A stretch of DNA of 23,823 nucleotides. Source: a virus. The position numbers were made by a program, and so were the translations under genes. How positions within the stretch are numbered: the stretch's first letter is position 1; every line of letters begins with the position of its first letter. The stretch covers positions 1 to 23,823 of the IMG/VR virus record IMGVR_UViG_3300036768_000395; one strand, given 5' to 3'. The notes under the pieces are model-generated. The model worked only from the letters and a program-made list of their open reading frames with translations. It was not told where the DNA came from and ran no database searches. Positions 12,759 to 20,476 of this stretch are shown here, in pieces.

Positions 12759-12790
12759 ACTGATTACTGATTACTGGTTAACTGCATACT
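12759..12790. repeat. Heptamer tandem repeat (CAGTAAT type)
   Basis: Near-copies of the 7-base unit occur across the 3' end of the FtsK-like gene and the gap to the next gene. Confidence 0.7.
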
Positions 12791-14098
12791 GCCACCCTGG
12801 ACACTCTGGACGCCACTTTTGACACCCTGGACACCATCGGACGTCCTGGGCGATTGGACAAGATAGATCGCATTATTGCGCTCCGCACGGTGCTCTGCCA
12901 GCCCGCGCCGCACCCAGTCCTCCCGCAGACGCCGCGCCGCCCGCTCCGGGATACCCTGCGCCATCAACCACTCCAGGCTCACCCGCCCCTCCTGCTCCGC
13001 CTGAATACGCTGGATCAATTCCCGCTCCCGCTCGCTCATCACCGGACCCGCAACCTGCTCCCGGATCATCAACATCTCCCGCGCCACCAGGTACGTTTGC
13101 ATCGTCCACTGCGGCGTCATCGCCCTCCCCGGCCAGCGCAGCCCCTCCGCCCCCCGCCGCCCAATCACTACATCCGAAATATCCGCCGTCGCCACGCGAA
13201 AACTCACCCGCGTTCGCATCTGCTCCCGCACCGGGCCGACAACCTCCTTGCTGAAATCCTGCCCCGCAAGTACAACCTGTAGGCCAAATTTTAGCCCCCG
13301 CCACGCCAGTTCCGTTACGTTTTTCGCAAACTGCCCGCGCGGACCGCCCATCCCCTGCACCACGCTGGAAAATTCGTCAAATACCACCAGCACCGGCGCC
13401 AGCGGCTCCACCGCCGCCGCGTTGTACTCATCCAGATTGTCCACCATCTCCTCCACCTGGTCGAATAGCCGCGTCCGCCGCGCCAGTTCCTCCAGCGCCG
13501 CCCCGGCCATCTGCTCGAACCCCTCCCGCGTGTTGGCAATCGGCAGTATCAACGCCCCATCCCTCCGCAACGTTCCGAAAGTCCGGCCATCCAAATCGCC
13601 CAGCAAAAAACGATACCCAGCCGCCCGCGCTTGGAGCGTCAACAACCGCAGGAAATTTGACTTCCCGTACTGCGTCATCCCCGCCACCAGCACGTGCCCC
13701 AGGTCGCGCCAGGACATCCGCACCTCTCGCCCCCCGCGCCGTACCCCTAGCCGCACCACACCAGTCTCCATGCCAGGAAAAACGACCTCCTTCGGCAGCG
13801 GCGCCCGCCCGCTTAATAGTATTGCATAGCGGAAGCCAGAACTGTTGCTGATAAACACCGGCATCCCTCGCAAACTCGTTGAGAGCGCGTGTAGCGCATT
13901 AATCCACGGCTGATAATTAGCCACTCGCAGGTCGTCAATCTCCGCGAACATCCACGCGTCCGTCTCCGTCCGCGTCAGAATAAACCTCGTCACCAGCGCC
14001 GGGTCCGTCCCATTATGGCTCTCCAGTACCCGCAGCACCACCCGCGCTGCCGACTCCGCTGCCATCATATAGCGATCATTCACTGAAATAATATTCAT
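12764..14098 (-). CDS. FtsK/HerA-like DNA translocase ATPase
   Basis: This 444-residue protein carries a Walker A, VAGMTQYGKSN (about 138-148), and a Walker B, VLVVFDEFSS (about 236-245), in the arrangement of the FtsK/HerA superfamily. A GDLDGRTFG segment (about 167-175) sits between them. The C-terminus has a winged-helix-like part (GIPERAARRLREDWVRRG). The ATP motor would thread double-stranded DNA. In actinomycete and Firmicute elements, FtsK-like proteins of this type move DNA between cells (Tra/TcpA style), while phages use other motors for packaging, and this phage already has terL. The ATG overlaps the lipoprotein stop by one base (TGATG), with ribosome site GGAGG. The last ~25 residues (VQGVKSGVQSVQGG) look repeat-derived. 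Confidence 0.75.
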   Translation of the reverse strand: MNIISVNDRYMMAAESAARVVLRVLESHNGTDPALVTRFILTRTETDAWMFAEIDDLRVANYQPWINALHALSTSLRGMPVFISNSSGFRYAILLSGRAPLPKEVVFPGMETGVVRLGVRRGGREVRMSWRDLGHVLVAGMTQYGKSNFLRLLTLQARAAGYRFLLGDLDGRTFGTLRRDGALILPIANTREGFEQMAGAALEELARRTRLFDQVEEMVDNLDEYNAAAVEPLAPVLVVFDEFSSVVQGMGGPRGQFAKNVTELAWRGLKFGLQVVLAGQDFSKEVVGPVREQMRTRVSFRVATADISDVVIGRRGAEGLRWPGRAMTPQWTMQTYLVAREMLMIREQVAGPVMSERERELIQRIQAEQEGRVSLEWLMAQGIPERAARRLREDWVRRGLAEHRAERNNAIYLVQSPRTSDGVQGVKSGVQSVQGGSMQLTSNQ

Positions 14099-15054
14099 CA
14101 CTCCACCTCCTCCGCCTGTCGCTCCACATCATCCAGCCAACCGCGTACCACCTCCGCATCCACCACCTCAATTCGCGGCTGCGCCTGCCCCCCCATCGGC
14201 AGTATCGGCTGCACATCCTGCCTCCCAACAGGCAGTGAGCGTATCGCCTGCACCTGTTGCGCCCGCGCAGTTACCTCTCTATCCCCCGGGACTACATCCA
14301 CCGCATCCCCGCGCACCACAAACCCAGCCCCTGGCGACCTCTCCGGGTCTAGAATGACCTTCCCGCGCACAATCACCGGTGCCGCTCCAAACGCATCCCG
14401 TTGCACAATCCGCATCTCACTCCAGCGGATGGCCAAAAAACCAATCAATCCAATCGCAAGCACAAATGTCATCCACGGCACCCACGCCCGCACCAGGTTA
14501 GTCTGACGTTCCCGCTCTAGCGCCAGCCGTACTATCTCCGCATTGGCCGCATCCGCCGTTGCCTGTACTGCCCGACGGTTAGCCTCGCTCGTCGCCTGTG
14601 CCGCCCATGCCATCTGTGTCCGCGTTGCTTCTATTGCCTGGGCTGTGGTAGTGGGTGGATATGCTGTGGCAGTTGCAGCAGCCTGACGGGTCGCCGCCAG
14701 GGCAAATGCCTCATGTGTCGCCGTGGTCTGCGCCGCAAATGCCACACTGGTTGCCTGCGCCGCCTGCGCCGTGGCGCGCTCATCTCGCGCCCAGGCAGTC
14801 GCCGTCATCTGCCCATTGACCCACTGCATCGTCGCCTCCATCGCTGCGCTCGTTGCCCGCGCCTGCTCCACCGCCACCGCAAATGCCACCGCCTGCGGGA
14901 TAGGCGTCTCCGTGGGCGTCGCATACATCGCCATCTGCGTCTGCGTCAGCGGCACCGCCGTGTACGCCATCTCCAATTGTGCCCCCTCGCTCGCGCACCC
15001 AGCCGCCAGTCCTGCCAGCATCAGAATAAATCCGAAAATAAAGTACTTTTTCAT
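14098..15054 (-). CDS. Ala/Thr-rich lipoprotein with coiled coil and membrane anchor
   Basis: The 318-residue protein starts at the ATG at 15054 behind GGAG. It has a lipoprotein signal peptide (MKKYFIFGFILMLAGLAAGC) whose lipobox ends at Cys20. Residues 25-180 are a long Ala/Thr/Gln-rich helical coiled coil (e.g. ATATAYPPTTTAQA) with hardly any other residues. A transmembrane segment lies at about 191-211 (WVPWMTFVLAIGLIGFLA). The rest is a small soluble domain with DP/GD-rich loops. Lipidation plus a second membrane anchor would span or bridge envelope layers. Similar repetitive Ala/Thr proteins are frequent in Chloroflexota. The gene directly precedes the FtsK-like ATPase gene. Confidence 0.75.
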   Translation of the reverse strand: MKKYFIFGFILMLAGLAAGCASEGAQLEMAYTAVPLTQTQMAMYATPTETPIPQAVAFAVAVEQARATSAAMEATMQWVNGQMTATAWARDERATAQAAQATSVAFAAQTTATHEAFALAATRQAAATATAYPPTTTAQAIEATRTQMAWAAQATSEANRRAVQATADAANAEIVRLALERERQTNLVRAWVPWMTFVLAIGLIGFLAIRWSEMRIVQRDAFGAAPVIVRGKVILDPERSPGAGFVVRGDAVDVVPGDREVTARAQQVQAIRSLPVGRQDVQPILPMGGQAQPRIEVVDAEVVRGWLDDVERQAEEVE

Positions 15055-15347
15055 CTCATTCTCCTTCTCCGTTTGCAAGCGGTGTACGGACTTTTGTGAC
15101 GCGCCATCATTCTGTTGTAACGCTTGCGGTGGCGTTCTTTTTTTGCTTCGCGCAAATAAATTCTAATAAACTCATCTGGCAAATTTTTTTCAATCTCTCC
15201 AACGACAAGACTCATGGCCCTTCCGAAATCTAGAAACACTTTTTCCAGATGTTTAACAATTGGCATCGCGGCTTCTCCTAGTTTCACTCCTAACTCGTTA
15301 ATCATTTTTATTTTTTCTTCAAGTGGAAGTTCGTCAAAATTTGTCAT
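15051..15347 (-). CDS. Hypothetical 98-residue protein
   Basis: The ATG at 15347 follows AAGGAG. The N-terminal half is acidic and helical (MTNFDELPLEEKIKMINEL). After a hydrophobic amphipathic middle (AAMPIVKHLEKVFLDFGRAMSL) come strongly basic residues (KKERHRKRYNRMM; ACKRRRRMR). Its end overlaps the lipoprotein start by 4 bases, so translation may be coupled. No family is recognised; the acidic-basic split suggests nucleic acid or protein binding. Confidence 0.65.
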   Translation of the reverse strand: MTNFDELPLEEKIKMINELGVKLGEAAMPIVKHLEKVFLDFGRAMSLVVGEIEKNLPDEFIRIYLREAKKERHRKRYNRMMARHKSPYTACKRRRRMR

Positions 15348-15401
15348 TTTGCAATCTCCTTGCGCCACGAAGCGCCAAACTCGCAGATAACATCCTCACC
15401 A

Positions 15402-15800
15402 TCATCGCTCACTTCTTTCATCCTTCGTCAAATCTCTCACCAGCGCCGCTGTGAGCAGTTCCTGCAAACTCGGCTGCCTCGGCTGTTTCGGCACCCTCAC
15501 CCTACGCCGCTCCCAAAACCGCTCCCAGCCGTGCCCGCGCAACTCGGCAATCCGCGCCGCCTGGTACAGCGCCAGACCCCCAATCAGGAGCAGCGTCACC
15601 AGCGCCCCTGCCAGCGCCTTCACCAGTACTCCCTCAGCCACCCCGGCCGCTGCCTGTGCCCCCTCCGGCGCTCGGGCCAGTTCACTCCCCATCTGCGCCT
15701 GTGCCGCCGCTATCCGTGTCTGGTCAATGCTCGCATACCACCCCGCCCCCATTACCAGGACAATTAGTGCCAAAATCAGCAAAATAGTTGTTTTATCCAT
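15402..15800 (-). CDS. Two-pass membrane protein
   Basis: The 132-residue protein starts at the ATG at 15800 behind AAGGAG. Two transmembrane segments are visible: about residues 5-23 (TILLILALIVLVMGAGWYA) and 60-79 (VKALAGALVTLLLIGGLALY). A connecting loop is Ala-rich; the C-terminus is basic (RFWERRRVRVPKQPRQPS). It is the first gene after the iteron-like block and heads the membrane-linked group that ends with the FtsK-like and membrane-HTH genes. The function is unknown. Confidence 0.65.
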   Translation of the reverse strand: MDKTTILLILALIVLVMGAGWYASIDQTRIAAAQAQMGSELARAPEGAQAAAGVAEGVLVKALAGALVTLLLIGGLALYQAARIAELRGHGWERFWERRRVRVPKQPRQPSLQELLTAALVRDLTKDERSER

Positions 15801-15814
15801 GTTTACTCCTTGTT

Positions 15815-15889
15815 TTAATGAAGTTTTGCTTCAGCAAACTTCATAATTGCTTCATTAATCACCATGCCAAAACCGTCATTTTTACTCAT
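15815..15889 (-). CDS. Possible 24-residue micro-ORF
   Basis: An ATG at 15889 opens a 24-codon frame ending in TAA at 15815-15817, upstream of the two-pass membrane gene. The peptide starts MSKNDGFGMVINEAIMKFAE and ends in an amphipathic helix. The upstream AAAAGG is a weak ribosome site. It could be a leader peptide or chance; no homologue can be claimed. Confidence 0.35.
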   Translation of the reverse strand: MSKNDGFGMVINEAIMKFAEAKLH

Positions 15890-15917
15890 AGCAAAAAAAC
15901 GCCTTTTAATACCAGTA

Positions 15918-15945
15918 CTTCATTAATGTTCATTTGGTTCATTAA
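15918..15945 (+). repeat. Iteron-like block C (TTCATTAA repeats)
   Basis: Three near-copies of a 9-10 base unit based on GGTTCAT/TTCATTAA occur here in plus orientation. Same units lie in blocks B and A. See the origin entry. Confidence 0.6.
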
Positions 15946-15964
15946 ATCAACCATACATATCCGA

Positions 15965-15994
15965 ATTAATGAACCTTATGAACCTTAATGAACC
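15965..15994 (-). repeat. Iteron-like block B, inverted
   Basis: Three units of type TTAATGAACC / TTATGAACC in tandem at 9-10 base steps, inverted with respect to blocks A and C. Confidence 0.6.
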
Positions 15995-16020
15995 TGTTTT
16001 GTCCCAAAAATACCCCCAAA

Positions 16021-16069
16021 AATTTGTTTTGTGTGCCAAAGCCTGCCAAAAACTCACACAAAACAAATT
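16021..16069. repeat. Perfect 15-bp inverted repeat in origin block
   Basis: Arms AATTTGTTTTGTGTG (16021-16035) and its exact complement (16055-16069) are separated by a 19-base spacer. A hairpin or cruciform of this strength in a non-coding region beside iteron-like repeats suggests a protein-binding or replication structure. Confidence 0.65.
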
Positions 16070-16093
16070 GATCCCCCCAACCGCCCGAATCCG

Positions 16094-16120
16094 CTTCATA
16101 AGGTTCATCTGGTTCATTAA
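16094..16120 (+). repeat. Iteron-like block A
   Basis: Three units (TTCATAAGG, TTCATCTGG, TTCATTAA) at 9-base steps in plus orientation, the same orientation as block C. Confidence 0.6.
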
Positions 16121-16140
16121 TCCATCCTCCAATCTCCAAT

Positions 16141-19137
16141 CTAAAATTTCCATTCTTCCTGCTCCGCCTGTCCACTATCCACTGATAACTGATTACTGAT
16201 CACTACCGACTGCTCATTATTCACTGATAACTGACCACTTCCCTCACTCATCCCAAATCTCAGTTTGACGATACCAATCTTCTTCCGGTCCAACACTACC
16301 GCCCAGCCCATCCCCGTCCGATGTACCGGCAGACGGAACGCATCGCGGCAAATCGTCCCTATGGTGTTACTTTTCACCCGGTCCTTGTCGCTCGCCGTCA
16401 TCCCCGCCGAGACGTTCTCGGCATCAATGATTTCGTTCGCGACCAGCGCCAAATCCTTATACAGGATATATCGGCACATCCCCAATGACCCCAGCGTCCC
16501 CTCATGGACATACTTCTGGTACTCCTCGCGCTCATCCGCCGCCACCACTGCCCGGAAGATCAGCGCCTCGAACGTGCCCGCCCTCCGTGTTACCTCATCC
16601 TCATAATTCGCCCGCCCAAGCGCAAACAGGTCATCCAGCAGTTTTTTATCATTCTGCTGGACCGCCAGAACCTTCAATGGGCGCATAATCTGGTTGACGC
16701 GCGCGCTCACCATCGGATCCATCAACTGATACTGTTTCCGTTGTTCTGGCGTCAGTTCCAGGCTCGGCATCCAGTGCTGCAGCCGCCAACGTATCAGGTC
16801 ATTCCGCAGCGCCAGTGCCTCTGCCTCCATTTCCGGCGGGATATATCCTGGCTCGATCCCAGCCTGTGCCAGTTCGACCGCCTCCTTTTCCATCAGATCA
16901 AACGTCAGGCATCTGGACTCTGTCCCTGGGTCTTTAAACGCTCCGTACATCGTCATCAGCGTCGGCCCATACACATACGTCGTTGCCGGGCTGAACCCAT
17001 GCGTCCCGTCTGCCCGCACCACCTCCATCATCGTCACCACGCGGGCTTGTTTTTTCATCGCCCGAACATTGAGCAATGCTCGCATCTCCCCCTTATCCTC
17101 TTTCAGCAAATTGTCCACCTCGTCAATGAACAATGTGCCTTTATATAAGTGTGCCAAACCCTTGAACCCAGCCAGGCTCGACACACCACTGGTGATCATC
17201 ATCCGATAGCACACCAGCCCCAGGCGCAGCATCAATTCTGATTTTCCGGTCCCCGGCCCGCCCCGCGCCCGCAGGTACAGCAACTGGTCAAAACTGTCAT
17301 AAACCCACGTGAAAAGAGCGTACAGTGCCCCAAATTTGTAATGAAGGGGATTGTCCAACAAAAAGTACCGTTTGATAAAAAACTCAATCCGCGAGAGCAA
17401 TTCCCTGGTCTCCCGCAACTGCCCCAACTCACTCGGCATCACCACCGTCCCATAACGAATGTTATCGTCCACCATCGGCACCAGGCGCTTCCCGTTGATG
17501 TCCAGGAAATTGCACGAGTCAATCTCCCGCCGTCCATCTTGGAAAATATGCGCATATACCAGTTTGCCCTTCATGGTCTTCCTGTCGAAAACCATATCCA
17601 CCAGGTATCCCTCCCCCTCATCGTTGACCGGATACCACCCGCCGATCGTCTCCTCAATCTCGGCAGGCTTCCCCTCGTCATCCCCTTTCGCCCCCTCCTT
17701 CACCTCATCACCCACCAGTTTATTGAACGCGCGCAGCGGCGACCGCCCCAATTCCGGGAATTTATCCTCTGGGTACAGTGCCTTCGCCAGCCGCATCCGC
17801 CAGTCGTTCCGCGCATTGCGCGGCATCGCCGCAATCAACGGTACCACCACCGCCAGCAGTTTCTCGCGCTTTGGCCCGACCGCCTGCCCGGCCATCTCCG
17901 CAATCTCTATCACAATCGGCCTGGCCTGCGCAAAAACAGCCTCCACCGCCTCCCGTTCTGCATCCCCCGTCACCCCTGTCCCGCGAAAGTATTGCAGCAG
18001 GTCATTGGCGTCCTTCACATGCCGCACCCCGTCGTTCGGGTCGCTCCACTCCACCCGCGGCCATCGCGCAATCCATAACATAGGACCGAAAGCAGCAGCC
18101 AGCGGAAAATCAAAATCCTTCCCTGTGACAATTCGCTCCCCCGCCGCGTCCGCATCGCTGGCAAAATAAATCGCGTCGTAGCCTTTTTTCAATGCTTCAA
18201 TGACCTCTCCCAGGTTCTTCCATTGCGCCCCGCAGAGTGCCATCGCCGGGATTCCCCACTGCCCCAGCGTAATTGCATCCATCTGCCCCTCAACGATGAC
18301 AATGCGCTCTTCCACCCGCCCCGCTAGGTGATTGAAAAACGGCATCCGCTCCCCTGCCAGGCTGGTATATGGATTAAACGATTTCCACGGCTGTTGTTCT
18401 CCATCCCGCTCGATCACATCGTGACCTGGTAACTGTCTCCGCGTCACATACCGGATCCGTCCCCCAATCCTGTGCGGGAACACAATCCCCGGCGCGTCCA
18501 TCATCCCGTGAATGCGATCCTCCCGCAAACTGGCCGGGTCAATCCCATGAGCCCGTGCCCACGCCCCCACATCGCCCCGGTACCCCAGGATGGTCACCGC
18601 CTGCGGGCTATTCGGGTCAATCCCGTACATGGCAAATATATCCGCCATTTCTTTTCTGGCAGCAGCAGTTCCCCGCCCAGAAAATCCAATGCCGCTCGCC
18701 CGAATCGTCTCATCCGCCAACCCGCGCCCGCGCACATACGCCAGCGCCTCCTCATCCTCCCACAGCCATTTTTGGAAAATCCCCATCGCTGCCTTGTACG
18801 CGTCCTCTTGCACACGTGCCGCCAGCCGCTGTTTCATTTCTTTCTCGTCAACCCGTAGCGGGATATTTGCCCGCTCCGCCAGCCGCTTGATGGCCTCGTG
18901 CAAATCAACGTTATCCCGCTTCATCACCCAGTCAATGACTGTTCCCCCCTCCCCGCAACCAAAACAGTGCCAGGTCTGGCTATCTGGCCACACCACCAGC
19001 GCAGGCGTGCGCTTGTTCTCGTGATACGGGCAAAACCCTGTCCACGCCCGCCCGCTCCGCCTCAACCGAACACTCGGTGTCTCATTCACTAACGCTATCA
19101 GGTCTGTCTTGTCCTTGATTTCATCAATGATACTCAT
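16141..19137 (-). CDS. Phage primase-helicase (CHC2 zinc finger, Toprim, P-loop ATPase)
   Basis: This 998-residue protein combines primase and ATPase parts for replication. The DnaG-type zinc finger has ligands C36, H39, C58 and C61 (CPYHENK, CFGCGEGG). The Toprim catalytic domain has VIVEGQMDAI (E284) and FASDADAAG (D328, D330). After a linker of about 250 residues, a P-loop ATPase has Walker A GGPGTGKS (626-633) and Walker B LFIDEVDN (669-676). The order matches fused primase-helicases of phages and mobile elements. The C-terminal tail (about 35 residues, e.g. SVVISNQLSVDSGQ) is encoded by heptamer repeats. The ATG at 19137 follows GGAG. The gene lies next to the iteron-like block, in keeping with autonomous replication. 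Confidence 0.92.
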   Translation of the reverse strand: MSIIDEIKDKTDLIALVNETPSVRLRRSGRAWTGFCPYHENKRTPALVVWPDSQTWHCFGCGEGGTVIDWVMKRDNVDLHEAIKRLAERANIPLRVDEKEMKQRLAARVQEDAYKAAMGIFQKWLWEDEEALAYVRGRGLADETIRASGIGFSGRGTAAARKEMADIFAMYGIDPNSPQAVTILGYRGDVGAWARAHGIDPASLREDRIHGMMDAPGIVFPHRIGGRIRYVTRRQLPGHDVIERDGEQQPWKSFNPYTSLAGERMPFFNHLAGRVEERIVIVEGQMDAITLGQWGIPAMALCGAQWKNLGEVIEALKKGYDAIYFASDADAAGERIVTGKDFDFPLAAAFGPMLWIARWPRVEWSDPNDGVRHVKDANDLLQYFRGTGVTGDAEREAVEAVFAQARPIVIEIAEMAGQAVGPKREKLLAVVVPLIAAMPRNARNDWRMRLAKALYPEDKFPELGRSPLRAFNKLVGDEVKEGAKGDDEGKPAEIEETIGGWYPVNDEGEGYLVDMVFDRKTMKGKLVYAHIFQDGRREIDSCNFLDINGKRLVPMVDDNIRYGTVVMPSELGQLRETRELLSRIEFFIKRYFLLDNPLHYKFGALYALFTWVYDSFDQLLYLRARGGPGTGKSELMLRLGLVCYRMMITSGVSSLAGFKGLAHLYKGTLFIDEVDNLLKEDKGEMRALLNVRAMKKQARVVTMMEVVRADGTHGFSPATTYVYGPTLMTMYGAFKDPGTESRCLTFDLMEKEAVELAQAGIEPGYIPPEMEAEALALRNDLIRWRLQHWMPSLELTPEQRKQYQLMDPMVSARVNQIMRPLKVLAVQQNDKKLLDDLFALGRANYEDEVTRRAGTFEALIFRAVVAADEREEYQKYVHEGTLGSLGMCRYILYKDLALVANEIIDAENVSAGMTASDKDRVKSNTIGTICRDAFRLPVHRTGMGWAVVLDRKKIGIVKLRFGMSEGSGQLSVNNEQSVVISNQLSVDSGQAEQEEWKF
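16172..16240. repeat. Heptamer tandem repeat, longest array
   Basis: About nine near-copies of the 7-base unit (CAGTAAT, CAGTTAT, CAGTGGA on the minus strand) lie inside the 3' end of the primase-helicase gene and encode its tail. This is the longest of the window's heptamer arrays. Confidence 0.75.
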
Positions 19138-19194
19138 GCGTTTCTCCGTATCACCTGCAATTTTCTCGGGCAGTTACCGCGCTGCCCATCGCCT

Positions 19195-19218
19195 GGGGCG
19201 GGGTTCACACCCCGCCCC
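19195..19218. repeat. GC-rich 10-bp perfect hairpin
   Basis: GGGGCGGGGT and its exact complement with a 4-base loop, in the gap upstream of the primase-helicase gene. No U-tract follows it on either strand, so it is not a classic terminator; it may act as a leader hairpin. Confidence 0.5.
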
Positions 19219-19232
19219 CTCCCCCCTCGTCT

Positions 19233-19269
19233 AAACATGCAACATAACCCCACATTATGTTGCATGTTT
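19233..19269. repeat. Perfect 15-bp inverted repeat
   Basis: AAACATGCAACATAA (19233-19247) is repeated as its exact complement at 19255-19269 with a 7-base spacer. On the plus strand the repeat is followed by a short T run, so it may act as a terminator for plus-strand transcripts; on the minus strand it lies between two co-directional genes. An operator for the downstream primase gene is equally possible. Confidence 0.6.
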
Positions 19270-19349
19270 TTCGTCCGTTTTCGCACCGCGCCGCCCGTTT
19301 CCCCACGCCACCCGACCGCCCCATGTGGACGGGAAGCATGGGACTCCTT

Positions 19350-19538
19350 CTACTGCTGCATCACTACCCACCCACGCCCAATCATCCATGCCGCATACGG
19401 CGTCAGCATCCCCAGCACCCCCAGCGTGTACGCCGGGACACGCGGTAACTCCCGCCCGCCCAGCGCCCATCGCCACTGAAAATAATGCAGGAACGCCTCG
19501 ATGAATACAACCAAAGTGACCATCACCGGCATGCTCAT
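19350..19538 (-). CDS. Small membrane protein (62 residues)
   Basis: The ATG at 19538 (GGGAGG upstream; ATGA overlap with the preceding stop) gives a 62-residue protein with two hydrophobic segments, about 4-18 (PVMVTLVVFIEAFLHYF) and 37-52 (GVLGMLTPYAAWMI), joined by a short charged loop. The longer frame to 19646 overlaps the neighbouring gene and lacks a ribosome site. The role is unknown; small membrane proteins next to integrase genes are common. Confidence 0.6.
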   Translation of the reverse strand: MSMPVMVTLVVFIEAFLHYFQWRWALGGRELPRVPAYTLGVLGMLTPYAAWMIGRGWVVMQQ

Positions 19539-19765
19539 TTCACACCTCCCAAAACGCGCGCCAGCGCCAGCGCATTGACACCATTCCGCGCCCGCTCCGC
19601 ACAATCTACACACAACGGAATGCACACCTGCCTTACCCGCATCCACTCGCCACTGTCAATGACCAGATTCACCGAAACAAATGCAGTGGCCTCTTGTCCA
19701 CACGCCGCGCATTTCAAATGTGTGGCATAACTTATTTTTGCAGTAGTAGTTCGAACCTGACTCAT
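19535..19765 (-). CDS. Small zinc-ribbon-like protein
   Basis: The ATG at 19765 (GGAG five bases upstream) is preferred over the GTG at 19771. The 76-residue protein has two cysteine pairs, CAAC (near residue 19) and CVDC (near residue 52), a C-x2-C...C-x2-C zinc-ribbon pattern. Between them is a beta-rich stretch (AFVSVNLVIDSGEWMRV); a C-terminal helix follows (LALARVLGG). It overlaps the 62-residue gene by 4 bases. Likely DNA or protein binding; no closer assignment. Confidence 0.65.
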   Translation of the reverse strand: MSQVRTTTAKISYATHLKCAACGQEATAFVSVNLVIDSGEWMRVRQVCIPLCVDCAERARNGVNALALARVLGGVK

Positions 19766-19767
19766 AG

Positions 19768-20430
19768 TCACTCCAGACCAGACTCATGATGCAAGGCGGC
19801 AATACCCAAAATCTTGACAGCGCACTGGTTAAACCCTCTATACTGCACGAACCATGCGCATTGTTCCTTTTCACACCCCTGGTACTTGTCCGGGTGCGCC
19901 AGCGGGCACAACAGTGGCGGTTCCAATTCTTTCTGCTCGCGCTTCGCCTGCTCCAGCAACTGCTGTGCTTCTCGCTCCGCCTCCTCGCGCCCATCCCCCA
20001 TTTCAACCGCCCTGGCAAGCGCAATCTCTAAATCATCGGTGCGGTCCACGATACTCAAATAAACTTCCCCCTCATCATCCGACTTCCAGCGTTTTATTAG
20101 CCACAATCCATAATTGAGCACATGCCTGACCTTATCAACGACACGTATATCGCCGTCGTCTGTTGCGATGGTCTTGCAGTCATAATACAGCACTTGCGGA
20201 TTACTTGTCACCCACGCTGCTCCTGGCAAACAAACGGCAATCTCCCTATCATCAACCCTGCAAAACTCATGCAGCGCTTCCGGCACCAGCGCCAGCAGCG
20301 CCCGCCGCAGATAATCCGCCTCGACCTGTTTGCGCCGCACCGCCGCGGCAATTTCCGCCTGCGACGCCTCAATGGACGCCTGGATTTTCTTGCGCCCGGC
20401 ATTCAAAATGGATTGAATTTGTTCGTTCAT
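19768..20430 (-). CDS. Hypothetical 220-residue protein with C-terminal Cys motif
   Basis: The ATG at 20430 follows AAAGGAG; the frame extends upstream to 20574, but there it crosses a heptamer repeat and the integrase gene. The N-terminal 45 residues form a coiled coil (RKKIQASIEASQAEIAAAV). A beta-rich middle (REIAVCLPGAAWV, VLYYDCKTIATDDGD, EVYLSIVDRTDDLE) is followed by an acidic helix and a C-terminal four-cysteine set (about residues 175, 186, 191 and 203; CPLAHPDKYQGC, EKEQCAW, FNQC). Similar C-x10-C-x4-C-x11-C sets are typical of uncharacterised phage proteins and may bind zinc or an iron-sulfur cluster. Confidence 0.65.
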   Translation of the reverse strand: MNEQIQSILNAGRKKIQASIEASQAEIAAAVRRKQVEADYLRRALLALVPEALHEFCRVDDREIAVCLPGAAWVTSNPQVLYYDCKTIATDDGDIRVVDKVRHVLNYGLWLIKRWKSDDEGEVYLSIVDRTDDLEIALARAVEMGDGREEAEREAQQLLEQAKREQKELEPPLLCPLAHPDKYQGCEKEQCAWFVQYRGFNQCAVKILGIAALHHESGLE

Positions 20431-20459
20431 TTTTTTTGGCTCCTTTCTGAAAATGGAAA

Positions 20460-20476
20460 ACTGATTACTGATCACA
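20460..20476. repeat. Heptamer repeat, short
   Basis: Two near-copies of the CAGTAAT unit (CTGATTACTGATCACAG on the plus strand) at the 3' end of the integrase gene. Confidence 0.6.

Larger units (their letters stand above)
15890..16140. other. Candidate replication origin, non-coding
   Basis: This AT-rich non-coding stretch has nine copies of a 9-10 base unit grouped in three blocks of three (15918-15945, 15965-15994, 16094-16120). The middle block is inverted relative to the others. A perfect 15-bp inverted repeat (16021-16069) lies between blocks B and A. It lies directly downstream of the primase-helicase gene. Direct and inverted iterons plus an AT-rich hairpin next to a primase gene are typical for initiator-dependent origins, but no initiator protein was recognised. 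Open frames made of these repeats on the minus strand are not considered coding. Confidence 0.45.

Noticed and set aside
15918-16120. TTCATTAA units considered as a CRISPR array or tRNA-related structure
   Set aside because: Units are 9-10 bases in tandem with no unique 25-40 base spacers and no cloverleaf.
15947-16175. Minus-strand frames of 68-69 codons in the iteron-like block
   Set aside because: They are composed of the repeats (LMNQMNLMK type) and lack ribosome sites, so they are not counted as genes.
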